Below are positions 34,981-44,191 of a DNA stretch of 64,000 nucleotides, one piece after another; the first letter of the stretch is position 1, and each line of letters starts with the position of its first letter. Made by a program: the position numbers and the translations under genes. This DNA is from Micromonospora sp. WMMD812. GTDB lineage: Bacteria; Actinomycetota; Actinomycetes; Mycobacteriales; Micromonosporaceae. The notes under the pieces were generated by a model. It worked only from the letters and a program-made list of their open reading frames with translations. It made no database searches and had not been told where the DNA came from. Where the stretch lies: assembly GCF_027497215.1 (NCBI RefSeq), contig NZ_CP114904.1:3122001-3186000 (forward strand), written 5' to 3'.

Positions 34981-36584
34981 TCGACGCCTACCAGGAGCGG
35001 GTAGCGCGGTTGCCCACCCGGATAGGCCTGCACCTCGACGAACGGCCAGTGCTGCCCGACGTGGGCACTGATCGCCTCGACGAGGCCGGCCGGGGCGTCG
35101 GCGCCGGAGATCAGGGTCACCAGCTCGCCGCCGCCGCCGAGCATCCGGTCGACCACCGCGGCGCAGGTGTCGGTCAGGTCGGTGCCGATCAGGTGAACCT
35201 CCCCGTCGACCAGGGCGAGCACGTCGCCGGGCTGGCAGGGCCCGGCGACGGTCAGCGCCTCGCGGCTGGCGTAGCAGACCTCGGCGTAGCGGCAGGCGCC
35301 CGCCGCCTCGGCCATCGCGATGACGTCGTCCTCGAACCGGCGACCCGAATCGCGGACCGCCAGGGCGGCCAGCGCCTGCACCGGCGACCGGGTGGGCACC
35401 ACGCTGACCTTGACCCCGAGCCGGTGCGCCTCCTTGGCGGCGGCGCCCGCCACGGCCTGGGTGTTCGGGTCGTTGGGGAGCACCACCACCCGGGCCGCGC
35501 CCGTGGCCCGGATCGCGTCGAGCAGCTCGCCGGTGGACGGGTTGCCCGGGACCACCGTGGCGCCCTCACCGCCGAACAGCTCGGCGATGCCCGCACCGGG
35601 GGCGACCACCACCGCCGACCGCGCGGCCGGTGCGAGGACCGGCGGCGTCTGGTCGGCGAAGCGGGTCACCGAGATCTGGTGCGGGCGGCCGGCGACCACG
35701 CCCGCCTCGATCGCCGCCCCGACGTCGTTGACGTGCACGTGCACGTTCCAGGTCGGTGCTGGCCCGGCGCCGTCACCGACGATCACGAGGGAGTCGCCCA
35801 GCCCGGCGAGCACGTCGCGCATCCGGTCGACCGCCTCCGGCCCGGCGTCGAGCAGGAACTGCACCTCATAGGCGTACCGGTCGGAGCCGGTCTCGCGGAC
35901 GGCGGTGGCCGGCGAGGCGGACGCCCGCGGGGCGGGGGCCACCCGGGCCGGGCGCTCCCCCGTGACCACCTCGACCAGCGCGTCGAGCAGCAGGCACAGG
36001 CCGCGGCCGCCGGCATCCACCACGCCGGCCCGGGCCAGCGCGGGCAGCTGCTCCGGGGTGCGCGCCAACGCCTCCGCGGCCTCCCCGGCCGCCGCCCCGG
36101 CCACCGCGCACAGGTCGTCGCTGTCGGCCCGCTCGGCGCCGGTGGCGGCCGCGGCGACCACGCTCAGCAGCGTGCCCTCGACCGGCCGGGCGACCGCGGT
36201 GTAGGCGGCCGCGGTGGCGTCGCGCAACGCCGCCGCCAGCTCGCGGCCGCGCAGCGCCGGCACGACCGCGGCCGCGTCGGCGAAGCCGCGCAGGATCTGC
36301 GAGAGGATCACGCCGGAGTTGCCCCGGGCGCCGAGCAGCGCGCCCCGGGCCATCAGCCGCAACGCGTGCCCGTGCGGGGTGGCCTCGCCGTCGGGGAGGG
36401 TGTCCAGGTCCATGGCGAGCGCCTGCTGCGCGGAGGTCAGCGTGAGCACCAGGTTGGTGCCCGTGTCGCCGTCGGGCACCGGGTAGACGTTGAGCTGGTC
36501 GATCTCGGTCTGGTGCCGCTTGAGCGCGGCCAGCCCGCCCGCGCACCAGCGGCGTACCGCGGCGGCGTCGAGGGTGTCCAGCAC
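34977..36584 (-). CDS. DAK2-domain protein, FakA/YloV-like
   Basis: A 535-residue protein with an N-terminal DhaL/DAK2 domain (HQTEIDQLNVYPVPDGDTGTN and RGALLGARGNSGVILSQ, the ADP/Mg-binding motifs) and a C-terminal FakA-like domain. In Firmicutes the homologue FakA phosphorylates fatty acids bound by FakB (DegV). The GTG at 36584 (VLDTLDAAAVRRW) was chosen on family similarity; a GTG ten codons upstream is possible. The gene pair DAK2-recG, divergent from rpmB, is conserved in actinobacteria. Confidence 0.88.
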   Translation of the reverse strand: MLDTLDAAAVRRWCAGGLAALKRHQTEIDQLNVYPVPDGDTGTNLVLTLTSAQQALAMDLDTLPDGEATPHGHALRLMARGALLGARGNSGVILSQILRGFADAAAVVPALRGRELAAALRDATAAAYTAVARPVEGTLLSVVAAAATGAERADSDDLCAVAGAAAGEAAEALARTPEQLPALARAGVVDAGGRGLCLLLDALVEVVTGERPARVAPAPRASASPATAVRETGSDRYAYEVQFLLDAGPEAVDRMRDVLAGLGDSLVIVGDGAGPAPTWNVHVHVNDVGAAIEAGVVAGRPHQISVTRFADQTPPVLAPAARSAVVVAPGAGIAELFGGEGATVVPGNPSTGELLDAIRATGAARVVVLPNDPNTQAVAGAAAKEAHRLGVKVSVVPTRSPVQALAALAVRDSGRRFEDDVIAMAEAAGACRYAEVCYASREALTVAGPCQPGDVLALVDGEVHLIGTDLTDTCAAVVDRMLGGGGELVTLISGADAPAGLVEAISAHVGQHWPFVEVQAYPGGQPRYPLLVGVE

Positions 36585-36777
36585 GGCGAGAAGCCTACTG
36601 GCGCACGCCGACACGCGGGTGGGCTCGTCCGGCGTGTCCGAGGCTCCGGGCTGCCCGCGCTACTCTCGCGGGGGTCCGGGCGCGGCACCGGGGAGGCCGG
36701 GCGACCGGGGCACCTCGTCGGCGGCTTCCGCCGGCACCCGCCCACAGCCCGGTTGGGCGTCCCGGCCGGGCATCGGG

Positions 36778-36796
36778 TAACCTGACCAGGTTGCCC
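36778..36796 (+). promoter_or_regulatory. Possible rpmB -10 and inverted repeat
   Basis: GGGTAACCT-GACC-AGGTTGCCC (36775-36796) is a 9-bp inverted repeat with one mismatch; it includes the -10-like TAACCT at 36778-36783. A weak -35 (TTGGGC) lies about 19 nt upstream. A transcription start near 36790 would give a leader of about 60 nt for rpmB. Confidence 0.4.
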
Positions 36797-36847
36797 GGGC
36801 AGCGCCTGCCGGCGACCTCATGAACGTTTCAATCCCAGGAGTATCCC

Positions 36848-37039
36848 GTGGCTAGCGTGTGCGACGTCTGTGGCAAGGGGCCGGGCTTCGGCCACAACGT
36901 GTCCCACTCGCACCGGCGGACCAACCGCCGCTGGAACCCGAACATCCAGTCGGTGCGTACCCCGGCCGGTGGTGGCACGACCAAGAAGCTGCAGGTCTGC
37001 ACCTCGTGCATCAAGGCCGGCAAGGTCACCCGCGCCTGA
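36848..37039 (+). CDS. rpmB: 50S ribosomal protein L28
   Basis: A 63-residue L28 with [20 protein letters not shown] and a second CxxC (CTSC) near the C-terminus, so it is the zinc-ribbon form. The GTG start has AGGAG upstream at good spacing. It is monocistronic, with its own promoter region and a strong terminator at 37070-37097. Confidence 0.96.
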   Translation: MASVCDVCGKGPGFGHNVSHSHRRTNRRWNPNIQSVRTPAGGGTTKKLQVCTSCIKAGKVTRA

Positions 37040-37069
37040 TCCGGCGCAGACCAACCTGATCGACGGCAC

Positions 37070-37097
37070 AGCCGGCGGACCATGCGGTCCGCCGGCT
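37070..37097 (+). terminator. rpmB terminator
   Basis: Perfect 12-bp stem AGCCGGCGGACC / GGTCCGCCGGCT with an ATGC loop, 30 nt after the rpmB stop, followed by CTGTCATGTT. Typical GC-rich actinobacterial terminator without a long T-tract. Confidence 0.85.
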
Positions 37098-37217
37098 CTG
37101 TCATGTTCGCCGCCCGCTCGCTGACGGGTACGCGACGCCCTGTCGACTACGGCCCTACGCCCGGTTAGGGTCTCCCTGCGCCGGGCCCGCCGGCGGAGCG
37201 ACCAGGGGAGGGCGAGC

Positions 37218-38474
37218 GTGCGGCTGGACCTGGGCCCGGACGACCTGATCATCATCGGGGCCTCACACGGCATGCTGCGCTGGTTCGTCGACGACCTTCC
37301 CGCCGACAGCGTGGTGCTCGTCGAGGAACCCGACGTGATCCACCGCCGCGACGTCGATCTCCTCGCCGAGCAGTTGCCCTTCGTCTCCCGGGTCGTCCCG
37401 GTCGAGTACCAGACCGGTCTCGACGTGGCGGCGCTGCTCGCCCGCGAGCCCGGGCTCGCCGCCGCCCGGTTGGTGATGCCCGGCCTGGAGTACGCGGTGG
37501 GCGCGGCCGCGCGGCTGGCCGACGCGCTCGGCCTGCCCGGAGCCGGCGGCGCCGCCGCCGAGGTGTTCTCCGACAAGCACCGGATGCGGCTGCTGGCGGC
37601 CGAAGCCGGCCTGGCCAATCCCGCCTTCGAACTGGTCGACGACCCGGCGGTGGCCGCCGCGTTCGCCCGCCGCCACGGCGGGCGGTGCGTGCTGAAGCCC
37701 ACCCGCCGCTCCGGCAGCCTCGGCGTGCAGATCCTCACCGACCCCGAACAGGTCGCCGGCGCCTGGGCGGAAACCGCCACTCCGGAGGAGCCGCCGGACG
37801 CCACCCGCCGCGGGCTGCCCAGCGCCGTCCTCGTCGAGCAGGTCCTCGACGGCCGGGAGCACAGCGTCGAGCTGCTGGTCGCCGACGGCGAGGTCATTTT
37901 CGGCAACGTGACCGACAAGCGGGTGCAGGCCGGGCGCCGCCCCGTCGAGACGGGGCACACCGTCCCGTCCCTGCTGCCCGGCGGCGTCCAGCGGGACCTG
38001 CTCGACGCGGCCAACCGGCTGGCCCGGGCGGCCGGCTTCCGCACCGGCGTGCTGCACAGCGAGTGGATCGTGGCCGACGGCGTGCCGACGCTCATCGAGT
38101 GCGCCGCCCGGCTGCCCGGCGACATGATCACCGCGTTGATCTCGATCGCCTACGAGTGCGGCTTCATCGAGGCGTACCTGCGGACGCTGCGCGGCGAGCG
38201 GCCGGTGCTGCCCGCGCGGCCGACCGGCGGAGCGGCGGTGGAGTTCCTGCTGGCGACACCGGGCACGGTCACCGGCATCGACGGCGTCCGGGCGGCCCGC
38301 CGCGTGTCCGGGGTGCTGAACGTCCAGCTCGACGTCGCGCCCGGGGCCGAGGTCGGCGAGGTCACCAACTCGCTGGCCCGAAGCGGGCACGTGCTGGTGT
38401 GGGGGGCCGACGCGACCGAGGCGACCGGGGCGGCGGCCAAGGCCGCCGAGCAGATCCGCATCACCACCGGCTGA
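37218..38474 (+). CDS. ATP-grasp domain carboxylate-amine ligase-like protein
   Basis: A 418-residue ATP-grasp protein. The N-terminal third is a Rossmann-like preATP-grasp region (DLIIIGASHGMLRWFVDD). The ATP-grasp core has CVLKPTRRSGSLGVQIL (nucleotide loop), VLVEQVLDGREHSVELLVADG and LIECAARLPGDM with metal ligands. It resembles the broad group containing L-amino-acid ligases and carbamoyl-phosphate synthase-like enzymes. No pathway genes adjoin it, so the substrate is unknown. A GGGAGGG ribosome-binding site precedes the GTG. Confidence 0.82.
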   Translation: MRLDLGPDDLIIIGASHGMLRWFVDDLPADSVVLVEEPDVIHRRDVDLLAEQLPFVSRVVPVEYQTGLDVAALLAREPGLAAARLVMPGLEYAVGAAARLADALGLPGAGGAAAEVFSDKHRMRLLAAEAGLANPAFELVDDPAVAAAFARRHGGRCVLKPTRRSGSLGVQILTDPEQVAGAWAETATPEEPPDATRRGLPSAVLVEQVLDGREHSVELLVADGEVIFGNVTDKRVQAGRRPVETGHTVPSLLPGGVQRDLLDAANRLARAAGFRTGVLHSEWIVADGVPTLIECAARLPGDMITALISIAYECGFIEAYLRTLRGERPVLPARPTGGAAVEFLLATPGTVTGIDGVRAARRVSGVLNVQLDVAPGAEVGEVTNSLARSGHVLVWGADATEATGAAAKAAEQIRITTG

Positions 38475-38488
38475 GCCGGCTCCGCGAC

Positions 38489-38956
38489 CTAGAGGGTGCG
38501 GCCGAAGGAGATGCAGCCCGGCTCGTCCTTGTAGAAGCCGAAGTTCGGGATCCGCTCGTAGCCGGACGCGGTGTACATGCCGATCGCCTCGGGCTGCCGG
38601 TCGCCGCACTCCAGGATCATCCGCTTGCGCCCGTGCTCGCGCGCGGACCGCTCGACCGCCGCCAGCACCGCGCGTGCCACACCGCGACCGCGCGCCGTCG
38701 GCGCGGTGTACATCCGCTTCAGCTCGGCGGTCTCCCCCGTCTCGCCGTGACTGCGCCAGCCGCCGCAGCCGACCGGCTCGCCGTCGAGGTGGGCGATGAG
38801 GAAGGCACCGACCGGCGGGGCGAACTCGGCGGCGTCGACCGGGGTCTCGTCGCCGCTGCCGCCGTAGCGGGCACCCAGGTCGGCCAGCGCGTCCCGGATC
38901 AGTCGCTGGGCCACCGGCGAGTCGAACCGCACGGCGTGGATCTCGATGTCGCTCAC
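38489..38956 (-). CDS. GNAT-family N-acetyltransferase
   Basis: A 155-residue GNAT protein. Motif A is ELKRMYTAPTARGRGVARAVLAAVE (the R/Q-x-x-G-x-G/A acetyl-CoA loop is RGRGVA) and motif B is AIGMYTASGYERIPNFGFY. The gene lies 28 nt after thiL and is probably cotranscribed with it; it converges on the ATP-grasp gene. Substrate unknown. Confidence 0.88.
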   Translation of the reverse strand: MSDIEIHAVRFDSPVAQRLIRDALADLGARYGGSGDETPVDAAEFAPPVGAFLIAHLDGEPVGCGGWRSHGETGETAELKRMYTAPTARGRGVARAVLAAVERSAREHGRKRMILECGDRQPEAIGMYTASGYERIPNFGFYKDEPGCISFGRTL

Positions 38957-38984
38957 CGGTAAAGGGTACGACCTGGGCTGGCCC

Positions 38985-39923
38985 TTACCGGAAGTGATCC
39001 CAGCCGGCCGGCCCGGCGTACGGCTCGCCGTCGACGGTGACCCCCGTCCCAGCCGCCACCGTGCCGATCGGCCGCCACAGCGGCGGCAGCGCCACCGCCG
39101 GCGGGAAGGTGGCGGCCAGGGCGTGATCGTCGCCCCCGGCGAGGACCCAGGAGTACGCGTCCACGCCGAGCGCCTGCGCCGCGTCGCGCATCTGGCGGGG
39201 CACCTCGAACGCGTCCCGGCGCAGGTCGATCACGACACCGCTGGCCTTCGCCACGTGCCCGAGGTCGGCGAGCAGACCGTCCGACACGTCGATCATCGAG
39301 GTGGCGCCGAGCCGCGCGGCCTGCGGGCCGGCCTCGTACGGCACCTCGGGCCGCCGGTACGCCTCGACCAGCAGTCGGGGTGTGCGGAAGCCGCGGGAGA
39401 GCACGGTCAGCCCGGCCGCCGCGTAGCCGGTGCGCCCGGCGAGGGCGACCACGTCGCCCGCCCGCGCCCCGGAGCGCACCACGGGAGCACGGCCACCGAG
39501 ATCGCCGAGGGCGGTCACCGCGATGGTCAGCGTGGGGCTGGACGACATGTCCCCACCCACCACGCTGGCGCCCACCGTCGCCGCCTCGGCCGCCAGCCCG
39601 TCGGCCAACTCCTCCGCCCAGCGCGACTCCAGCTCCGGCGGCATGCACAGGGCCACCAGCAGGGCGGTGGGGTCGGCGCCCATGGCCACGATGTCCGCCA
39701 GGTTCGCCGCCGCCGCCCGGTGACCGACGTCGCGGGCGCTGGACCAGTCCCGCCGGAAGTGCCGCCCCTCGACCAGCACGTCGGTCGACGCGGTGACCCG
39801 GGCGTCCGGCGCGGCGATCACCGCCGCGTCGTCGCCGGGCCCGAGCAGGGTGGCCGGCCCGTACGCGAGCCGGGCCGTCACCCTCTCGATCAGCCCGAAC
39901 TCGCCGACCCCTGCGACGCTCAC
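38985..39923 (-). CDS. thiL: Thiamine-monophosphate kinase ThiL
   Basis: Makes thiamine diphosphate from thiamine monophosphate. The 312-residue protein has GEFGLIERVTARL at the N-terminus, LGPGDDAAVI, TDVLVEGRHF, AANLADIVAMGADP, MIDVSDGLLADLGH and VLAGGDDHALAATF, all AIR-synthase/ThiL motifs. The GTG at 39923 (MSVAGVGEFG) fits the family; in-frame ATG codons upstream would add an Arg-rich extension. It is divergent from the AsnC-domain gene. Confidence 0.94.
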   Translation of the reverse strand: MSVAGVGEFGLIERVTARLAYGPATLLGPGDDAAVIAAPDARVTASTDVLVEGRHFRRDWSSARDVGHRAAAANLADIVAMGADPTALLVALCMPPELESRWAEELADGLAAEAATVGASVVGGDMSSSPTLTIAVTALGDLGGRAPVVRSGARAGDVVALAGRTGYAAAGLTVLSRGFRTPRLLVEAYRRPEVPYEAGPQAARLGATSMIDVSDGLLADLGHVAKASGVVIDLRRDAFEVPRQMRDAAQALGVDAYSWVLAGGDDHALAATFPPAVALPPLWRPIGTVAAGTGVTVDGEPYAGPAGWDHFR

Positions 39924-40067
39924 CCCGCCACCTCGTTCCGCTCCTGCCGCCCGGCCCCGCCGTGCTCGTTCTGGCATCTCCCCGACCACCGATAGGGATC
40001 GGGCCTGCTCCGTACGGTAGTTTCACCCTTCGGGCCGCCCCAGGCGGCGACGGAGGGAGGTCGAGTC

Positions 40068-40301
40068 GTGGTACAGGCGTACATCCTCATCCAGACCGAG
40101 GTCGGCCGCGCACGTGACGTGGCCGGTCTCATCGCGGACCTCGCCGGCGTGGTGCGCGTCGACGCCGTCACCGGGCCGTACGACGTGGTCGTCCTCACTG
40201 AGGCGAACACGGTCGACGAGCTCGGCAAACTCATCGTCAGCAAGGTGCAGATGGTGCCCGGCATCACCCGCACCCTCACGTGTTCGGTGGTGCGGCTGTA
40301 A
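40068..40301 (+). CDS. Stand-alone Lrp/AsnC ligand-binding domain (RAM) protein
   Basis: A 77-residue protein corresponding only to the effector-binding RAM domain of Lrp/AsnC regulators (MVQAYILIQTEVGRARDVAG ... VVRL), without a helix-turn-helix. Such small proteins are common in actinobacteria and may bind amino acids or partner with full-length Lrp proteins. A strong GGAGGGAGG sequence precedes the GTG start. The DUF3515 gene begins directly after its stop. Confidence 0.88.
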   Translation: MVQAYILIQTEVGRARDVAGLIADLAGVVRVDAVTGPYDVVVLTEANTVDELGKLIVSKVQMVPGITRTLTCSVVRL

Positions 40302-40952
40302 GTGGACAAGATCACTACCTCGTCCGTCGACGACCGGGACCGGGCCGACGAGAGTCCGGCCACGGTCGGCGACGGCACCGGACCGGGTCGGGACCGGACG
40401 AACCGGCGCGCGGCCCTGATCGCGACGCTGGTGGCGCTGCCGATCACCCTGCTGGTGGCCGGGGTGACCTTCGCCCGGCTCGCTCCGGACGACCCGGCGC
40501 CCGCACCCTCCCCGTCGGCGACCACCGCCCGGGCCCAGTCCACCGCGCCGGTCGAGATGGCCGCCCCGGCCCTGGCCGAGCGACCGGCCGTTCTCTGCCG
40601 TGCCCTGCTCTCCCAGCTGCCGCCGACCGTGGGCGACCTGAACCAGCGCCCGGTCACCGCCGGTCCCGAGCAGAACGCCGCGTACGGCGACCCCGCGCTC
40701 ACCCTGGCCTGCGGCGGCGCCGAGCCGACCGTCCCGGCCACCGGCGACGTGTGGATGGTCAACAAGGTCTGCTGGTACGCGGCCGAGCAGGCCGACGCCA
40801 CGGTGCTCACCACCGTGGACCGGGAGACCGCGGTGGCGGTCCGGGTGCCACGCGAGTACGGGCAGCCGTTGCAGCGGGTCGCTCCGATCTCGGACACGGT
40901 CGTGGCCGCGGTGCCCTCCGGCGGCGACATTCCCACCGGCTGCCGGGGCTGA
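40302..40952 (+). CDS. DUF3515 membrane-anchored protein
   Basis: A 216-residue actinobacterial DUF3515 protein. A cytoplasmic N-terminus of about 35 residues precedes one membrane helix (AALIATLVALPITLLVAGVTF), then a Pro/Ala-rich linker and an extracellular domain with four Cys (VLCRALL, LACGG, NKVCWYAAE, PTGCRG). The gene beside ddl in mycobacteria (Rv2980) is of the same family and position. Function unknown. The GTG start follows the preceding TAA without a gap. Confidence 0.87.
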   Translation: MDKITTSSVDDRDRADESPATVGDGTGPGRDRTNRRAALIATLVALPITLLVAGVTFARLAPDDPAPAPSPSATTARAQSTAPVEMAAPALAERPAVLCRALLSQLPPTVGDLNQRPVTAGPEQNAAYGDPALTLACGGAEPTVPATGDVWMVNKVCWYAAEQADATVLTTVDRETAVAVRVPREYGQPLQRVAPISDTVVAAVPSGGDIPTGCRG

Positions 40953-40976
40953 CCCGCCCCGGCTCCACCGCGGCGG

Positions 40977-42119
<1,143 letters not shown>

Positions 42120-42227
42120 CCGGTTGACCTTACTGTGCGTGGCGGCGGACCGAGGGCATACCCGGTGAGACGCGGCGCGATACCGCAATCGGTCAGCAGC
42201 CGATATACGGTGCGTAATCGCCCCTCC

Positions 42228-42298
42228 GGTCGGGGCGGCGAGTCGCGGCCGGCGTGGCGGAGCGGGTCGGGGCGGCGAATCGCCGGTGCGGTGGAGCG
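42228..42298. repeat. Short tandem repeat in the ddl/AAA+ intergenic region
   Basis: Two imperfect units of 37 and 34 nt (42228-42264 and 42265-42298) each begin GGTCGGGGCGGCGA and end GGAGCG; a third partial unit (GGTCGG) follows. They lie just upstream of the AAA+ gene start. Confidence 0.6.
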
Positions 42299-42339
42299 GG
42301 TCGGCGGTCCGGCCGCTCGCCCCACTACGCTGCTCGGCT

Positions 42340-43620
42340 GTGAGCTCCGACGCCCTCATCGAGTCCCTGTCGGCCGCGATCGACGCGCGCCCGGACGACC
42401 TGCCGCTCCGCTTGCACCTCGCCACGATGCTGCTGGACGCCGGTCGCGGTGGTGAGGCGATCGCCCAGGTCGGCCAGGCGCTCGCCCGGGACCCGGGCAA
42501 CGAGCAGGCGCAGGCGCTGATGCAGCGGGCGCTCGGCGCCGCCGTACCCCCGCCGCCGCCCACGCCCGACGCGGCGTCGGCCGGCCCGGCGCCCGCCGCG
42601 CCGGCGCAGCGTCCGGCCCCCGCCGGTGCCGCGGGTGACGATCCGCTGGCGGCCTACGAGCAGGAGCTGGCCGACGTCGTGCCGCCGCGCTTCGCCCGGG
42701 CCGGCGACGAGCCGGAACCCGTGGCCGGCGACCACGACCGGGTGTATGACGTCGAGACCGCCACGATCCGGCTGGCCGATGTGGGCGGCATGTCGGCGGT
42801 GAAGGAGCGGTTGGAGCTGGCCTTCCTCGGCCCGCTGCGCAACCCGCAGCTGCGCAAGATGTACGGCAAGAGCCTGCGCGGCGGCCTGATGCTCTACGGG
42901 CCGCCCGGCTGCGGCAAGACGTTCCTCGCCCGCGCCGTGGCCGGGGAGATGGGCGCCAAGTTCATCTCGCTGTCCATCGTGGATGTGCTGGACATGTGGA
43001 TGGGCAACTCGGAGCGGAATCTGCACGAGCTGTTCCAGGCGGCCCGCCGGAACGCGCCGTGCGTGCTGTTCCTCGACGAGGTCGACGCGCTCGGTCACAA
43101 GCGCTCCCAGGTCAGTTCCAGCTCGATGCGGACGCTGGGCAACCAGCTGCTGGCCGAACTGGACGGCATGGAGGGCAGCAACGAGGGCGTCTTCGTGCTC
43201 GCCGCGACCAACACGCCGTGGGACGTCGACCCGGCGCTGCGCCGCCCGGGCCGCCTCGACCGGGTGGTCCTGGTCCTGCCGCCGGACGCGGAGGCCCGCC
43301 GGGCCATCCTCGAGTACCACCTGCGGGAGCGGCCGATCGCCGGCATCGACCTGCACAAGGTGGTCGCGGCCACCGAGGACCTGTCCGGCGCGGACCTGGC
43401 CCACCTCTGCGAGACCGCCGCCGAGTACGCGATGGCCGACTCGGTCCGCAGCGGCGAGGTACGGATGATCGAGCAGCGGGACTTCGACCGGGCGCTGAAG
43501 GAGGTCCGGCCGTCGACCCGGCCCTGGATGTCCACGGCCCGCAACGTGGCGATGTTCGCCAACGAGGGCGGCGTCTACGACGACCTGGTCGCCTACCTCA
43601 AGAAGCGCAAGCTGCTCTGA
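42340..43620 (+). CDS. TPR-AAA+ ATPase (Cdc48/VCP-like AAA module)
   Basis: A 426-residue protein. The N-terminus has TPR-like helices (ALIESLSAAIDARPDDLPLR and GEAIAQVGQALARDPGNEQA), followed by a Pro/Ala linker and a classical AAA domain: Walker A GPPGCGKT (187-194), Walker B CVLFLDEVDAL, second region of homology ATNTPWDVDPALRRPGRLDR, and the C-terminal lid. A conserved tail ends DLVAYLKKRKLL. Likely a hexameric unfoldase or remodeller; the target is unknown. The GTG was chosen because the TPR begins there. Confidence 0.87.
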   Translation: MSSDALIESLSAAIDARPDDLPLRLHLATMLLDAGRGGEAIAQVGQALARDPGNEQAQALMQRALGAAVPPPPPTPDAASAGPAPAAPAQRPAPAGAAGDDPLAAYEQELADVVPPRFARAGDEPEPVAGDHDRVYDVETATIRLADVGGMSAVKERLELAFLGPLRNPQLRKMYGKSLRGGLMLYGPPGCGKTFLARAVAGEMGAKFISLSIVDVLDMWMGNSERNLHELFQAARRNAPCVLFLDEVDALGHKRSQVSSSSMRTLGNQLLAELDGMEGSNEGVFVLAATNTPWDVDPALRRPGRLDRVVLVLPPDAEARRAILEYHLRERPIAGIDLHKVVAATEDLSGADLAHLCETAAEYAMADSVRSGEVRMIEQRDFDRALKEVRPSTRPWMSTARNVAMFANEGGVYDDLVAYLKKRKLL

Positions 43621-43698
43621 CCGCCTGGCGGACCGGTCCGACGGCGACCGCGCCCGGCTCACGGCGGACGTTCGGCCCCGGTCTGCGCCCCGGCGCCG

Positions 43699-43917
43699 TC
43701 AGTCGCGGGCGTGCCGCCGGCCCACGGCGATCACCTTCACCCGCTGGCGGCCGGCCCGCACCATGCCCAGCGCCATGAACGCGCCGGCGATCCGGTCGGC
43801 CGCCTCGCGGCTGCTTGCGCCGACCACCTGGCGGCGCCGCTCCGGGCTGGTCCGCTCGTTGCGGCCGGGCCCCTCGAAGGGGCGCACGTCGGTGAGCACC
43901 ACCAGGAAGCGGGTCAT
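43699..43917 (-). CDS. Small basic protein (72 aa), unknown function
   Basis: A 72-residue basic protein starting MTRFLVVLTDVRPFEGPGRN and ending AVGRRHARD. It looks like a small alpha/beta fold (strand MTRFLVVLTDV, helix SSREAADRIAGAFMALGMV, strand RVKVIAVGRR). The ATG at 43917 sits at the beginning of the compositionally normal part of the frame. I recognise no family. It lies alone between the AAA+ gene and the XRE gene, convergent with the former. Confidence 0.5.
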   Translation of the reverse strand: MTRFLVVLTDVRPFEGPGRNERTSPERRRQVVGASSREAADRIAGAFMALGMVRAGRQRVKVIAVGRRHARD

Positions 43918-44109
43918 CGCCGGCCCCCGGGCTGGCCGGCGTGGACGTGCGGACCGCTGGGCACGCTGACTCCCTTCGGACGGGCCGGGACGGCGCGGCA
44001 CGCGGCGACCGGGTACGGGGGAGAAACCCGATCGCCGCGCGCCCCATCCCCTCCGGTCGCTCACCGCCACCGTCGCCACGACAACCGGCGGTGAGGACGC
44101 GGTAACAGA

Positions 44110-44125
44110 TTGACAGCTGTACAGC
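44110..44125. promoter_or_regulatory. TTGACA -35 overlapping a perfect palindrome
   Basis: TTGACA (44110-44115) directly abuts GCTGTACAGC (44116-44125), a perfect 10-bp palindrome, 67-82 nt upstream of the XRE regulator start. No good -10 is found at the usual spacing. The position suits autoregulation by the downstream regulator. The stretch 43918-44191 holds no other feature. Confidence 0.4.
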
Positions 44126-44191
44126 CATGAATGCAACTCTCATCGGCGTTCTCTCATGTACCGACTCCCAAATGTGTGTAACTATCGATGC

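Noticed and set aside
39923..39977. Possible third MSERSER-type element at the thiL start (MPERARRGR ... AERGGG before MSVAG)
   Set aside because: The peptide and DNA are only loosely similar, the upstream ATG is in frame with thiL rather than overlapping it, and there is no start-stop overlap with another gene. At most a decayed relative.
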